47,417 nucleotides of DNA from a virus. Location: IMG/VR virus record IMGVR_UViG_3300025732_000070, positions 1-47,417 of that record; one strand, written 5' to 3'. Made by a program: the position numbers and the translations under genes. Every line of letters starts with the position of its first letter. Positions within the stretch are counted from its first letter, which is position 1. Below the pieces are notes generated by a model. That model saw nothing but the letters and a program-made list of their open reading frames with translations. It had not been told where the DNA came from and searched no databases. Positions 15,255 to 23,313 of the stretch are shown piece after piece.

Positions 15255-15497
15255 ATGAGCAGTTGGACACACTGTGACAACTGCGGCAACGCTGCCAAGG
15301 ATGATGAACTTGACGGCTGGTACGCAGTGTTCTGCCCCGAGCATAGAAGCCAAGAACTGTTAGAACTGTCGGCATTCTTTAATGCACAAATAGTAGGAAG
15401 GCGTAAACAGGAACCACTTGAATTCTGTTCCGCCAACTGTGTCCAATCATACTTCTTTTGGAAAGATAAACTGAATGTCGGCAGTCCTGATTCTTAG
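15255..15497 (+). CDS. Small zinc-binding protein
   Basis: 80 residues with HCDNCGNAA, FCPEH and a C-terminal FCSANC: three Cys/His pairs that could bind one or two zinc ions. Starts directly after the previous stop. Function unknown. Confidence 0.6.
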   Translation: MSSWTHCDNCGNAAKDDELDGWYAVFCPEHRSQELLELSAFFNAQIVGRRKQEPLEFCSANCVQSYFFWKDKLNVGSPDS

Positions 15498-15687
15498 TAA
15501 GTCGCCACGGTTTCACACTGCGCTGCACTGTGATTCTATCTACAATCCTAATATGGTGAACAAGATTGATAGCGTAATTGTTACCACTCTTGAAAAGGCA
15601 AAGGCCAGTGGCAAGAGACGGTGCAAGAACTCCGAGTGTATCGCCACCCCCTACTACTGGTGGAAGGAAGGGGAAGACCTGCTATGA
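15475..15687 (+). CDS. Small basic protein
   Basis: 70 residues, overlapping the previous gene by 23 bases. A shorter version from the ATG at 15553 (MVNKIDSVIVTTLEKAKASG) is equally plausible. The C-terminal CKNSECIATPYYWWKEGEDLL has two Cys. Coupled by ATGA to the nuclease gene. Confidence 0.45.
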   Translation: MSAVLILSKSPRFHTALHCDSIYNPNMVNKIDSVIVTTLEKAKASGKRRCKNSECIATPYYWWKEGEDLL

Positions 15688-16556
15688 ATATAACTAATAA
15701 GTTATACCTACCAGAACCGCTATACATGGCGGTGGCTACCGCACCGTACTCGCGTGGCGAGTCTGACATCTCCGCTACCGCGCTCATTGATTCGCCCCGC
15801 AAGGTTGCACTGGAAGAAAAGTACAGTCACCTATTGGGTGAAGACATCTCTAAGATGGGCGCAATGATTGGCGGCAACGCCTTTCACGCCTACGTTAAGG
15901 GCACCGGAGAACTTGACGACGCGCTGCGCCTAACCATGAAGGTCAATGGTTGGGTGGTATCGGGTCAGACTGACCACGTTACCGGCGAACACATCATCGA
16001 CTACAAGACGTGCCGGGTAGCGAAGTACATGCGCGGGCTGAACAAGGGGCACGAGGATTGGGAGGCGCAACTTAATATCTATGCCGAACTGCTACGCTCT
16101 AATGGATATGAAGTAAACAAACTTAGTATCTGTGCGTGGCTCAAAGACTGGTCTATTGAGAACGCCGGGTACGACAACGGCTACCCTGAGTCAGACATCG
16201 TGATGATTGACATCCCGCTGTGGCCTGTATCTAAGGCTCAGGATTACATCATCGAGCGCGTCCTGCTACATCAGGCTGCGCGCAAGTCACTGCCGCTGTG
16301 TTCCCCCGATGAACTATGGGGCGAGGATACGTGGGCGGTGATGCGCCCCAATGCCAAGCGTGCGTCAAAGGTCGAGAAGACTGAGCAGGATGCACAGGGA
16401 TGGATTGACAGTAAGCGGGAAGCGGGAGACGCTACCGAATACTGGATCGAATACCGTCAAGGTGAACCCAGACGCTGTAGATTCTACTGCAACGTCGGTA
16501 AGGCTGGACTCTGCGACCAGTATGAGCAGGCCAAGTTGAACGAAGGAGTTGCGTAA
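15684..16556 (+). CDS. PD-(D/E)XK exonuclease, Cas4/RecB-like (right block)
   Basis: 290 residues. The core motif is SGQTDHVTGEHIIDYKT, with the catalytic Asp and DxK, preceded by an HAYV helix that supplies an upstream residue. Cysteines near the end (RRCRFYCNVGKAGLC) may form part of an Fe-S cluster. Likely acts in phage recombination or host-DNA degradation. The ATG at 15684 overlaps the upstream TGA, which sets the start. Unrelated in detail to the left-block nuclease. Confidence 0.75.
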   Translation: MNITNKLYLPEPLYMAVATAPYSRGESDISATALIDSPRKVALEEKYSHLLGEDISKMGAMIGGNAFHAYVKGTGELDDALRLTMKVNGWVVSGQTDHVTGEHIIDYKTCRVAKYMRGLNKGHEDWEAQLNIYAELLRSNGYEVNKLSICAWLKDWSIENAGYDNGYPESDIVMIDIPLWPVSKAQDYIIERVLLHQAARKSLPLCSPDELWGEDTWAVMRPNAKRASKVEKTEQDAQGWIDSKREAGDATEYWIEYRQGEPRRCRFYCNVGKAGLCDQYEQAKLNEGVA

Positions 16557-16945
16557 TGTCAAACTTTACTCACCGGATTGCATGGGATACACCCTACTGC
16601 TACACCGAAGTAACCTACGATACCGATGAAGTCATGACCGATGAGATCATGCAGAGCCTTGCCAATCACGCTGTGTCTATGGAGGCAGCGATGCTGGAGG
16701 TTGGTGGCGGCCCGCGTCAGTACTCTCCTGCTGGTCAAGAGGCGATGGCTAACGGTGCTGTGCCAGTGGCGGGGAACCTGCCTAGCAACAACGTAAGTGG
16801 CAAGACTTGTAAGAACTGCGGTGGCCCCACTAAGGCTGGTGATTGGCGCAATGGTCAGTACGGTGTATCCCGTCCGTTGGAGTGCCTGAGCGGGTGTCTC
16901 AACGAGAAGGGCTACCCTCTGGCTACGTGGGAAAAGAAGAAGTAA
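16556..16945 (+). CDS. Hypothetical zinc-ribbon protein between nuclease and helicase
   Basis: 129 residues. The C-terminal half has KTCKNCGGPT and LECLSGC, a probable zinc ribbon resembling those of phage single-strand-binding or recombination accessory proteins. Starts at TAATG and ends directly before the helicase. Function inferred only from position. Confidence 0.6.
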   Translation: MSNFTHRIAWDTPYCYTEVTYDTDEVMTDEIMQSLANHAVSMEAAMLEVGGGPRQYSPAGQEAMANGAVPVAGNLPSNNVSGKTCKNCGGPTKAGDWRNGQYGVSRPLECLSGCLNEKGYPLATWEKKK

Positions 16946-18343
16946 TTGCCGCGTAGGGACAGGCTGCCGCCGCATTCAGTAGATGCTGAAGAGGCAGTGC
17001 TTGGCGCGATTCTTGTCGAGCCTAGCGTCCTAGACAAGTGCACCATAGCCGGGTTGCTTGCGGAAGATTTCTTTCGCGAGCATCACGGCTGGGTGTACTC
17101 GGCAGCGTTAGCGTGTAGGGATGCCGGGCTAGACCCCGGCATCATTACTGTTGCGGCTGAACTAAACAAGCGTGGAAAGTTAGACGAGTCAGGCGGGGAA
17201 CCGCTACTCGCAAACTTGGTAGCCAAGTGTCTTACCCCTATCGGGGTAGAGACGCACATCAAGATGGTCGGGGATACGGCTCGACTGAGGCGTACTCTGG
17301 TAGCGGCTGGGCAGATTGCCCAACTGGCTTACAGTGAGGAAGACCCTAGTTCAGTACTTGAAAAGGCCCAGTCACTTATTGGTGGGCTGGTTCGGGTCAA
17401 GGACAGCGGGCTAGAGAAACTTACTGGCGCTCACGTAGAGCAGGCGGAAGGCCCAGAGTGGGGCATCCCTGCTATTGATGGTGTGACAATGGGGATGGCA
17501 CCGGGACGCATGACTATCATCGCTGCACCTACTGGTCAGGGTAAGTCTATGTTGTCCGGTCAGATTGTCAGGCAGTTTGCTGGTACTGGTGGGCGGGCGG
17601 CTATCTTCACGATGGAGATGTCTAACCAAGAGTACCTTTCTCGCATGGCCCATGCTATCTCGGGGGTGCGGATGCGTTCTTCCAAGAGCGACCCTGCATT
17701 TACTGAGTTTGAGCAGGAGCAACTGAATGATGCACGTTCGGTTATTGACAAGTGGGATTTGTATTCGTCTGACAAGTCTTCCGTCAGTGCCAACGGTATT
17801 GCCGCTTCAGTTAGGGCGCTTTCGAGCGAGCGCCCGGTCGGGCTGGTGCTGATTGACTATCTGCAACTGATGGCCCGTGGCGGTGATAGCCACACCAACG
17901 ACGCAGAGGCGCTGAAGGCCATTACAGGGGCTATGAAGGGCCTTGCAATGGAGGTCGGCTGCCACGTAGTGATGGTTAGCCAGATGAACCGGGCTTCCCT
18001 GAGCGAGATGCGCCGCAAGGAATCAAATCTGGCGGAGTGCATCATTACCGAAGAGAAGTTTCCGATTCCATTTGCCGAGTCTCTAATGGGTGGGGCGGTG
18101 GAGAATGATGCTGACTTACTTGTCATGCTTCAGAAGCACCCCGGAGAACACTGTTATAATCATGTCGAGGTATGCGTGGTGAAGAACCGGAACGGTATCA
18201 CCGGGCATTCGATGATGATTAGCAACTATGCACTTGCTAGACTAGAGACAATGGATTTGTATGCCGTTGGGCGTGTGGCATCGGGTGACTTGTACAAGCA
18301 TCGCGCCCTGCTGAAAGACCAAGGGTTGTATATCGGTGACTAA
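16946..18343 (+). CDS. dnaB: Replicative DNA helicase DnaB (right block)
   Basis: 465 residues, TTG start immediately after the previous TAA. The N-terminal domain starts PPHSVDAEEAVLGAIL. Walker A is APTGQGKS, followed by FTMEMSNQEY, the Walker B strand LVLIDYLQLM, VSQMNRASLSEMRR, GGAVENDADLLVML and KNRNGITG. A complete DnaB-type helicase. It is the replication gene of the right block and is clearly distinct from the one at 9358. Confidence 0.92.
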   Translation: MPRRDRLPPHSVDAEEAVLGAILVEPSVLDKCTIAGLLAEDFFREHHGWVYSAALACRDAGLDPGIITVAAELNKRGKLDESGGEPLLANLVAKCLTPIGVETHIKMVGDTARLRRTLVAAGQIAQLAYSEEDPSSVLEKAQSLIGGLVRVKDSGLEKLTGAHVEQAEGPEWGIPAIDGVTMGMAPGRMTIIAAPTGQGKSMLSGQIVRQFAGTGGRAAIFTMEMSNQEYLSRMAHAISGVRMRSSKSDPAFTEFEQEQLNDARSVIDKWDLYSSDKSSVSANGIAASVRALSSERPVGLVLIDYLQLMARGGDSHTNDAEALKAITGAMKGLAMEVGCHVVMVSQMNRASLSEMRRKESNLAECIITEEKFPIPFAESLMGGAVENDADLLVMLQKHPGEHCYNHVEVCVVKNRNGITGHSMMISNYALARLETMDLYAVGRVASGDLYKHRALLKDQGLYIGD

Positions 18344-18530
18344 TCAATACCAGATTCACAAGGTAAACGAACAGTTCTCCGTAACTCTGGTTCGAGAACT
18401 AGAGGAAGAACAGATGCAGGGCTACGAAGAGGTGGCACGCTTCGACTCTCTGAAAGAGGCGACTAACTACGCAGGAGAACGTGGCGCAGTCATCATTGAT
18501 TTTGATGCACTGTTGACAACTAACGCATAA
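18336..18530 (+). CDS. Small hypothetical protein
   Basis: 64 residues, GTG start overlapping the helicase stop. Beta/alpha pattern (YQIHKVNEQFSVTLVREL, ERGAVIIDFDALL). TAATG coupling to the next gene. No family recognised. Confidence 0.55.
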   Translation: MTNQYQIHKVNEQFSVTLVRELEEEQMQGYEEVARFDSLKEATNYAGERGAVIIDFDALLTTNA

Positions 18531-18778
18531 TGGATTGTGTGCATCACTGGGTTATTGAATCTCCCGGTGAGGCGAGGGAGCGTTGGAATGAGCAGTCTCT
18601 CGAAGGCGAAGGCCAGACTTACCAGTCTCGATGCAAAAAATGCGGCGCTGAAAAGGATCACATCTCAGACCGCAAGTTTGACTACCTTGCAGAAGAAGTC
18701 AACAAGTCTAATTTCTTCCCAGAGGACATGCCGGAAATGCATCGGAGGGCTAGTCGTCGGCGGCTGGGGCGAGAGTAG
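18530..18778 (+). CDS. Zinc-ribbon protein
   Basis: 82 residues. CVHHWVIESPG near the start followed by CKKCGAEKD is a pattern widespread in actinobacteriophage small proteins. The last 20 residues (MHRRASRRRLGRE) share DNA with the next zinc-ribbon gene in another frame. Confidence 0.6.
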   Translation: MDCVHHWVIESPGEARERWNEQSLEGEGQTYQSRCKKCGAEKDHISDRKFDYLAEEVNKSNFFPEDMPEMHRRASRRRLGRE

Positions 18779-18917
18779 TTGCATCAACTGTGGCTGGGCG
18801 GAAGAGTACGAACTGAACCGCCGCTACATGGAAGGTGTGATGGCTAGGATGGCAGAGTCTGGGCTGTCTATCCAAGCAGAACGATTCAACTTCGAGAAGA
18901 AACTTTCTCTCGGATGA
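18588..18917 (+). CDS. Zinc-ribbon protein overlapping the previous gene
   Basis: 109 residues from the ATG at 18588, which has GGGAG eight bases upstream. The C-terminal part (RKCIGGLVVGGWGESSCINC) is a convincing zinc ribbon. The N-terminal part overlaps the 18530 gene by 191 bases, so either the gene starts later (only TTG codons are available) or the two are joined by a frameshift. ATGA-coupled to the next micro-gene. Confidence 0.5.
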   Translation: MSSLSKAKARLTSLDAKNAALKRITSQTASLTTLQKKSTSLISSQRTCRKCIGGLVVGGWGESSCINCGWAEEYELNRRYMEGVMARMAESGLSIQAERFNFEKKLSLG

Positions 18918-19039
18918 ACTTGCATTGCCCTCGGTGTGAGCAGTGGGTGCATATCTCACAGATGGTCACTGTCGAGGGTGATGGGTATGACTACATGGTG
19001 TGCAAGCCTTGCCTGACGAAAAAGGATAAGCGTGCCTGA
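18914..19039 (+). CDS. 41-residue zinc-ribbon micro-protein
   Basis: MNLHCPRCEQWVH...MVCKPCLTKKDKRA: two CxxC pairs about 24 residues apart, a minimal zinc ribbon. ATGA overlap with the previous gene and an 8-base overlap with the endonuclease gene. Confidence 0.6.
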   Translation: MNLHCPRCEQWVHISQMVTVEGDGYDYMVCKPCLTKKDKRA

Positions 19040-19463
19040 GCCCCGCGTCCCCACCAAGTACACGCTCAAGAAGTATGGCATTACCGAAGAGGATTGGCGT
19101 GCGATTCTTGACAGGCAGGGTGGTGTATGCGGGGTGTGTGGGCTAGTGCCTGAGTCTGGCACGTTGCACATTGAGCATGAGCATGTCAGAGGTTGGAAGA
19201 AGATGCCCCCTGAAGACCGGAAGCGGTTTGTCAGGGGGCTTTGTTGTTTCACCTGTAACACCCGGTGGGTAGGGCGGGGCGCTACGCCCCAGAAACTACG
19301 CGCTGCCGCTAAGTACCTAGAGGAATACGATAGGCGCAAGTATGAAACGATCACCGATGCGCCGAACCAAGGGGCTGAACAAACAGTCAGCAAAAGGAAA
19401 GCAAAACCATCAGGACTGGATAAAACGCAGGGACGAAAAGTTAAGGGTACATCCATCCTGTGA
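19032..19463 (+). CDS. Endonuclease VII family resolvase
   Basis: 143 residues, GTG start. C33-x-x-C36, the LHIEHEHVRG segment (His-Me finger catalytic region, about residues 45-54) and CCFTCNTRWVG with the second zinc pair match recombination endonuclease VII, which resolves branched DNA before packaging. The catalytic domain ends near residue 105; the last ~40 residues overlap the HNH gene in another frame and look non-conserved. Confidence 0.85.
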   Translation: MPEPRVPTKYTLKKYGITEEDWRAILDRQGGVCGVCGLVPESGTLHIEHEHVRGWKKMPPEDRKRFVRGLCCFTCNTRWVGRGATPQKLRAAAKYLEEYDRRKYETITDAPNQGAEQTVSKRKAKPSGLDKTQGRKVKGTSIL

Positions 19464-19650
19464 GGGTAAGGGCGTCATTGAAGGTGACTGTTGGGGGTGG
19501 ATGACAGTACACCACAAGATGCCACGTAGCATGGGTGGTACGCAGCATGACGACTCGCCGCTAGTAACGCTCTGCGTTAAGCACCATGACTGGATTGAGG
19601 GGAATAGGGAATGGGCGAAAGAGCATGGGTGGCTTCTAAGGAAAACGTAA
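19342..19650 (+). CDS. HNH endonuclease
   Basis: 102 residues. The core HHKMPRSMGGTQHDDS...LVTLCVKHHDWIEGN is a canonical HNH motif. The N-terminus is basic (MKRSPMRRTKGL). Small phage HNH enzymes near terminase or replication genes often assist packaging or recombination; here it follows endonuclease VII with a 122-base overlap. Confidence 0.8.
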   Translation: MKRSPMRRTKGLNKQSAKGKQNHQDWIKRRDEKLRVHPSCEGKGVIEGDCWGWMTVHHKMPRSMGGTQHDDSPLVTLCVKHHDWIEGNREWAKEHGWLLRKT

Positions 19651-19802
19651 TGTGGGGCTGGTGTGACTACTGTGATCCATTCGGAGAGTTCACGCCAGCG
19701 TACCTGTCAAAGAACATGCCTACTGTAAGGTATTATGATACCTACAAGTTATGCCTTAGTTGCAAGTGTGTTACTATTATCGAGGACAGGGGAGATGGTT
19801 AA
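19650..19802 (+). CDS. 50-residue zinc-binding protein
   Basis: Starts at the TAATG overlap with the HNH gene: MWGWCDYCDPFGEF...KLCLSCKCVTII. The two CxxC pairs suggest a zinc knuckle. A longer upstream start would overlap the HNH gene and is less likely. Confidence 0.55.
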   Translation: MWGWCDYCDPFGEFTPAYLSKNMPTVRYYDTYKLCLSCKCVTIIEDRGDG

Positions 19803-19836
19803 CTCAGCACTCCAATGTAAAGAACGAGGTGAAGTC

Positions 19837-20280
19837 ATGAATACACCTGAACGCGCCCCCACGCCGGAGCCGGTGACACCTGACCTAGAGGAAGCGCGCA
19901 AAGTGCTGATGCGGTCGCACGACTGCTTTGAATGGATCGCGCGATGTCAGGACGAGTTATCGGCCTTCGAGGCTGCTGCCATCGCAAAGGGCCGCGCAGA
20001 GGAGCGTGGGCGTATTCAGACACAGGAGTGCCCCGAAGAAGAGCCGGTGTATGCCAGAGACATCATCCAGCGCATGACCGAGGCGCTGATCTGGTGCGGC
20101 GGCTCTCCCTCGTTCGGCCCGGATGGCGAGGCTCGCGAGGGGTGGCTGAAACTCTGTCGCCCGCTGATTGACGAGGCGCTGCGCTTGCCGCACGACCCGG
20201 CCCCTCCTACCGAATCCGAAGCACGCCAGAAGATGATCTACGCCCCTGCGGAAGTCCCTGCAAGGGATGGTGAAGCGTGA
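19837..20280 (+). CDS. Hypothetical acidic protein
   Basis: 147 residues from the ATG at 19837 (GAGGTGAA upstream). Pro/Glu-rich start, then helical segments (RSHDCFEWIARCQDEL, ARDIIQRMTEALIWCGG). Noticeably more GC-rich than its neighbours. GTGA-coupled to the HTH gene. Function unknown. Confidence 0.6.
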   Translation: MNTPERAPTPEPVTPDLEEARKVLMRSHDCFEWIARCQDELSAFEAAAIAKGRAEERGRIQTQECPEEEPVYARDIIQRMTEALIWCGGSPSFGPDGEAREGWLKLCRPLIDEALRLPHDPAPPTESEARQKMIYAPAEVPARDGEA

Positions 20281-20462
20281 GCGATCAGCGCCCGCTCCTC
20301 CTGCTGCCCGAGGTGGCCGAGGAACTGCGCGTGAGCGTCGGGACGCTGCGCAACTGGATTCGTGACGGCAGGGTGCGCGCGATTCGGCTACCGGGCGGCA
20401 CGCTGCGTATAACCCGCGCCGAGTTCGATCGCGTGGCTGCATCTGATGGGAAGGTGGAGTAG
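20277..20462 (+). CDS. Excisionase-like HTH (MerR/HTH_17 type)
   Basis: 61 residues: LLLPEVAEELRVSVGTLRNW followed by IRDGRVRAIRLPGG and RITRAEFDRV, the standard small DNA-binding fold of excisionases and MerR-like regulators. There is no integrase in the right block, so a regulatory role is as likely as excision. GC-rich like the preceding gene. Confidence 0.75.
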   Translation: MSDQRPLLLLPEVAEELRVSVGTLRNWIRDGRVRAIRLPGGTLRITRAEFDRVAASDGKVE

Positions 20463-21218
20463 ATGGTTAATGTAAATCCGTGTAAGGTAATTCCAAACAC
20501 CAGCATTGTTTCTGGCATGCCTACAGTAAGTGGTGGGCCGTTCCCGCAAAGCGTAGTAATGAACGTCACCAGCCCGTATGGGCCGCGCGACCCTATCTAT
20601 ACCCCAAACGGGACTACTTCAAACTTTCATTTTGGTGTAGACTTTTGGACACCGGGGCAACAGCCACCGCTAGTAGCAATGACCGACGGTGTAGTCCGAC
20701 TCTCTGTTGCTGGTGATAGCATTGTTGGCAACTGGATTCGTGTTGAGAACGATGAATACTCATGGGAGTATTATCACCTCGACCAGCCGCCGCCACTTAA
20801 GATTGGCGATGATGTAGTAGCCGGTCAGGTAGTAGGTCAGGTGGGCGCAACTGGCATGGCTACCGGCCCTCATCTCCACCTCGGCATCCAGCAGAACGGG
20901 TCAACGGTAGACCCCATGCCGTTCCTTGTAGGCGGCGGGCCATCCGTATCAATCACCCCTGAGTTCCGTCCATCACCGCCGCTGTTCTCTGAACAGGGAA
21001 CATCCCTTGTGACGTTTACTGGCGGCACGTCAACAGACATTGAGAACCTTGCACGTCAGGCTGGCGCAACTGGTGCATGGGTACAGGACAAGACTGGCAA
21101 GTTCCAACTCTTGATTGTTGACGGGCCGGACTTCATGCGTCAACTATTTGATTCAGCGTTTCCCACGCCGTTTGGCGTGTGTGCAATTAGCCTTACGAAA
21201 GCATTGGGAGGAATGTAA
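20463..21218 (+). CDS. M23-family endolysin (LytM-like peptidase)
   Basis: 251 residues. The zinc-peptidase motif is H56-x-x-x-D60 (HFGVDF) and H137-x-H139 (HLHLG), with SPYGPRDP before it. It would cut peptidoglycan cross-bridges. The C-terminal ~90 residues (from VSITPEF) are a separate region, possibly wall-binding or virion-binding. No signal peptide, so a holin is needed; the next gene is a candidate. Confidence 0.85.
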   Translation: MVNVNPCKVIPNTSIVSGMPTVSGGPFPQSVVMNVTSPYGPRDPIYTPNGTTSNFHFGVDFWTPGQQPPLVAMTDGVVRLSVAGDSIVGNWIRVENDEYSWEYYHLDQPPPLKIGDDVVAGQVVGQVGATGMATGPHLHLGIQQNGSTVDPMPFLVGGGPSVSITPEFRPSPPLFSEQGTSLVTFTGGTSTDIENLARQAGATGAWVQDKTGKFQLLIVDGPDFMRQLFDSAFPTPFGVCAISLTKALGGM

Positions 21219-21412
21219 TGATTAAGTATCTTTGGAACAAACTGCCATACGAAGAGCAGAAGTTAATCTCTGGTGCTATTGTCGCACTTCTTGCGGCAGG
21301 GGCGGTACGCACCATGGAAGGAAGCATCGTGGTTGACACGGTAGTAGCAACTACGGTGCTGGTACGGTACGCAACCGACAGCATCCAGCGTGCGCTTGAG
21401 CCCAATGAGTAA
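21218..21412 (+). CDS. Putative holin (small membrane protein)
   Basis: 64 residues; one hydrophobic segment (LISGAIVALLAAGAV) and a second weaker one (IVVDTVVATTVLV), with a charged C-terminus. TAATG-coupled to the endolysin. Holin assignment rests on size, topology and position. Confidence 0.55.
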   Translation: MIKYLWNKLPYEEQKLISGAIVALLAAGAVRTMEGSIVVDTVVATTVLVRYATDSIQRALEPNE

Positions 21413-21755
21413 CTACATGAGTACCGAGGGGGAAGACCTCGGCAACTGTGGCGATCCGTCATGCGATTTATGCCGCAACAGTAAGACGATTCTAGAGCGG
21501 GCTGCTGATGCCGTGTTCAATGACCGGCAGGAAAACTACGGGCATCCGTCTCGTAACTTTGCACGCATTGCCAGTCTTTGGAATGCGTATCTAAGTCAGT
21601 ATGGCACAACAAAAATTGCCTCTGAAGATGTTGCTATCATGATGATTCTCATGAAGGTAGCGCGTCTGATTGAAACCCCAGACCACGAAGATTCTATCGT
21701 GGATATTGCTGGCTATGCCGAGGCATACGCCCGCATGCTGGGCATCGACAAGTAA
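21405..21755 (+). CDS. DUF6378-type protein
   Basis: 116 residues. ILERAADAVFNDRQENYGHP, then EDVAIMMILMKVARL and DSIVDIAGYAEAYARM are the conserved segments of a common phage family related to MazG-like nucleotide hydrolases. Likely in nucleotide metabolism; activity unproven. Starts inside the previous gene's end; a second ATG at 21417 is possible. Confidence 0.75.
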   Translation: MSNYMSTEGEDLGNCGDPSCDLCRNSKTILERAADAVFNDRQENYGHPSRNFARIASLWNAYLSQYGTTKIASEDVAIMMILMKVARLIETPDHEDSIVDIAGYAEAYARMLGIDK

Positions 21756-21779
21756 ACCCTGTGGCGGGGTGAGGTAACG

Positions 21780-22643
21780 ATGAAACACTTAATCGTAGAT
21801 GTACCGACTAACGAGGTACATCTGTACCCCATCTCTGACGTTCAAGTGGGCGCAGCGGGTGTGGCTACGGAGCAGTTCGTAGCCCACATTGCTGAAGCAA
21901 AGAAAGACCCACTGGCAATGTTCTTTGGAGGGGGCGATTACACTGACTCGCTCTCACCGTCCAACAGGAAACATCTCAAGGCTGCGTTCTTACGTGGTGA
22001 TTTGTACGACACGCCAGAAAGTATGCTTGAAGAGAAGGGCAAGGAACACGCCCGCGAGTTCCTTGAACTGGTAGAGGGTACTGAAGGGCAGTGGAATTTC
22101 TTGCTGAAGGGGCACCACCTTAATGAGTACAAGGTGCAGAACTCTGACGGTACTCATACTATCCGCACCACTGACCATGACATTGCCGAGGCTTTAGGTG
22201 CCCCATATCTAGGGGAACCCGGTGAGAAGATTGGTCAGGCGCTTATCTCTTACCGCTTCCCTGCACACGTAGCGGGGCGCAAGCGCCCTGTGATGCGTAT
22301 GTTCGCCATGCATGGGCAGGGTGGGGGCGGTACGTGGGGTGCGCCACTCAACCAACTGGAGAAGATGAGCAAGGGCTTTAACGCCCACGTCTACTACGTA
22401 GCCCATCACCACAAACTGCTGTCCGGTGCTACGGTAAAACTCCATGAAGGCCCCGAGGCTACCACGAGGCTGAAGGCTACGGACTCACGGGTTGTGGCTG
22501 GCGGATCATGGCTGCGCGGGTACATCCCCGATGAGATTACCTACGCTGAGGATGGCGTTATGCCCCCTCTCGCCATCGGTGCCCCGGTTATCTACGTAAC
22601 ATCCATGAAGGATGGGACGTTTAGGATTAAGGTACTGACGTGA
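21780..22643 (+). CDS. Metallophosphoesterase-like protein
   Basis: 287 residues. Calcineurin-like motifs can be followed in order: SDVQVG (D20-x-Q22 in place of DxH), FFGGGDYTD (GD53), LLKGHHLNE (GHH in place of GNH), FAMHGQGG and VAHHHK. Several metal ligands are conservatively changed. A phage nuclease or phosphodiesterase is likely, similar to SbcD/Mre11-type folds. GAGG lies upstream of the ATG. Confidence 0.7.
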   Translation: MKHLIVDVPTNEVHLYPISDVQVGAAGVATEQFVAHIAEAKKDPLAMFFGGGDYTDSLSPSNRKHLKAAFLRGDLYDTPESMLEEKGKEHAREFLELVEGTEGQWNFLLKGHHLNEYKVQNSDGTHTIRTTDHDIAEALGAPYLGEPGEKIGQALISYRFPAHVAGRKRPVMRMFAMHGQGGGGTWGAPLNQLEKMSKGFNAHVYYVAHHHKLLSGATVKLHEGPEATTRLKATDSRVVAGGSWLRGYIPDEITYAEDGVMPPLAIGAPVIYVTSMKDGTFRIKVLT

Positions 22644-22951
22644 TGCACGTTGCCCGCGCCGCATCTAGGCTGAGTCCAATCAAGCCGAAGATGGGTGCTG
22701 CTATCGTCAAGGGCGGACGTGTGCTTGGCGTAGGGTACAACCGCCCCGGTTCAACCCAGTGGAATCACTGGTCAAGACACGCAGAAACTACCGCCATCAT
22801 TGCAGCGGGGGATTGCAGGGGCGCTACGCTGTACGTGTACCGCGAGCATGGCATGACCGGCGAGCCGATGATGGCGAAGCCATGCTCAGGATGTGAAGAA
22901 GCCATCTCTCTCGCTGGTATCAGGCGGGTAATCTACACTAAGCCTGAATAA
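22643..22951 (+). CDS. Second zinc-dependent cytidine/dCMP-type deaminase
   Basis: 102 residues from the ATG at 22643 (a GTG three bases earlier is possible). H46-A47-E48 and P80-C81-x-x-C84 are the deaminase signature. Shorter than the 14146 enzyme and without its extra zinc insert; substrate unknown. Last gene of the rightward operon. Confidence 0.75.
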   Translation: MHVARAASRLSPIKPKMGAAIVKGGRVLGVGYNRPGSTQWNHWSRHAETTAIIAAGDCRGATLYVYREHGMTGEPMMAKPCSGCEEAISLAGIRRVIYTKPE

Positions 22952-22956
22952 CAGAA

Positions 22957-22983
22957 AACCCCCAGGAGGTGGAGCCGGGGGTT
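22957..22983. terminator. Terminator between convergent operons
   Basis: AACCCCC pairs with GGGGGTT, 13-base loop. On the minus strand it is followed by TTTTCTG. It lies between the rightward early genes and the leftward late genes, as expected for a bidirectional terminator. Confidence 0.7.
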
Positions 22984-23057
22984 CTCTGCGGAGAGGGACA
23001 CGAGGCGAATCGGCCTCTTTGAGTATTCTAGCCAACGACGCATAGGCCGTCAACCCC

Positions 23058-23312
23058 CTAATCTTCTTCTTCCTCATGCGGGAACCACGTAGTCATTAGT
23101 GAATCAATGCCAGCGTGTAGCAAGCCGATAGCGTAAGCCGCTGGCACTTCGGTACCAAGCATCTCAAAGTACCCGGCTTCTTCGTCATAGACAATGACTA
23201 CGGTGTAAGCCTCTGGGTGTTCAGCAAGAGTCTCACTCAGGGCAGTCATCATTTCCTCTGAGTTGGTGGAACCGAGAATCTTTTTTACCTCATCGTTAAT
23301 GTCAAAGTCCAT
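23058..23312 (-). CDS. Small acidic hypothetical protein
   Basis: 84 residues, acidic (DFDINDEV, ending PHEEEED). Contains AYTVVIVYDEEAGYFEML. Last gene of the late operon. No family recognised. Confidence 0.55.
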   Translation of the reverse strand: MDFDINDEVKKILGSTNSEEMMTALSETLAEHPEAYTVVIVYDEEAGYFEMLGTEVPAAYAIGLLHAGIDSLMTTWFPHEEEED

Positions 23313-23313
23313 G

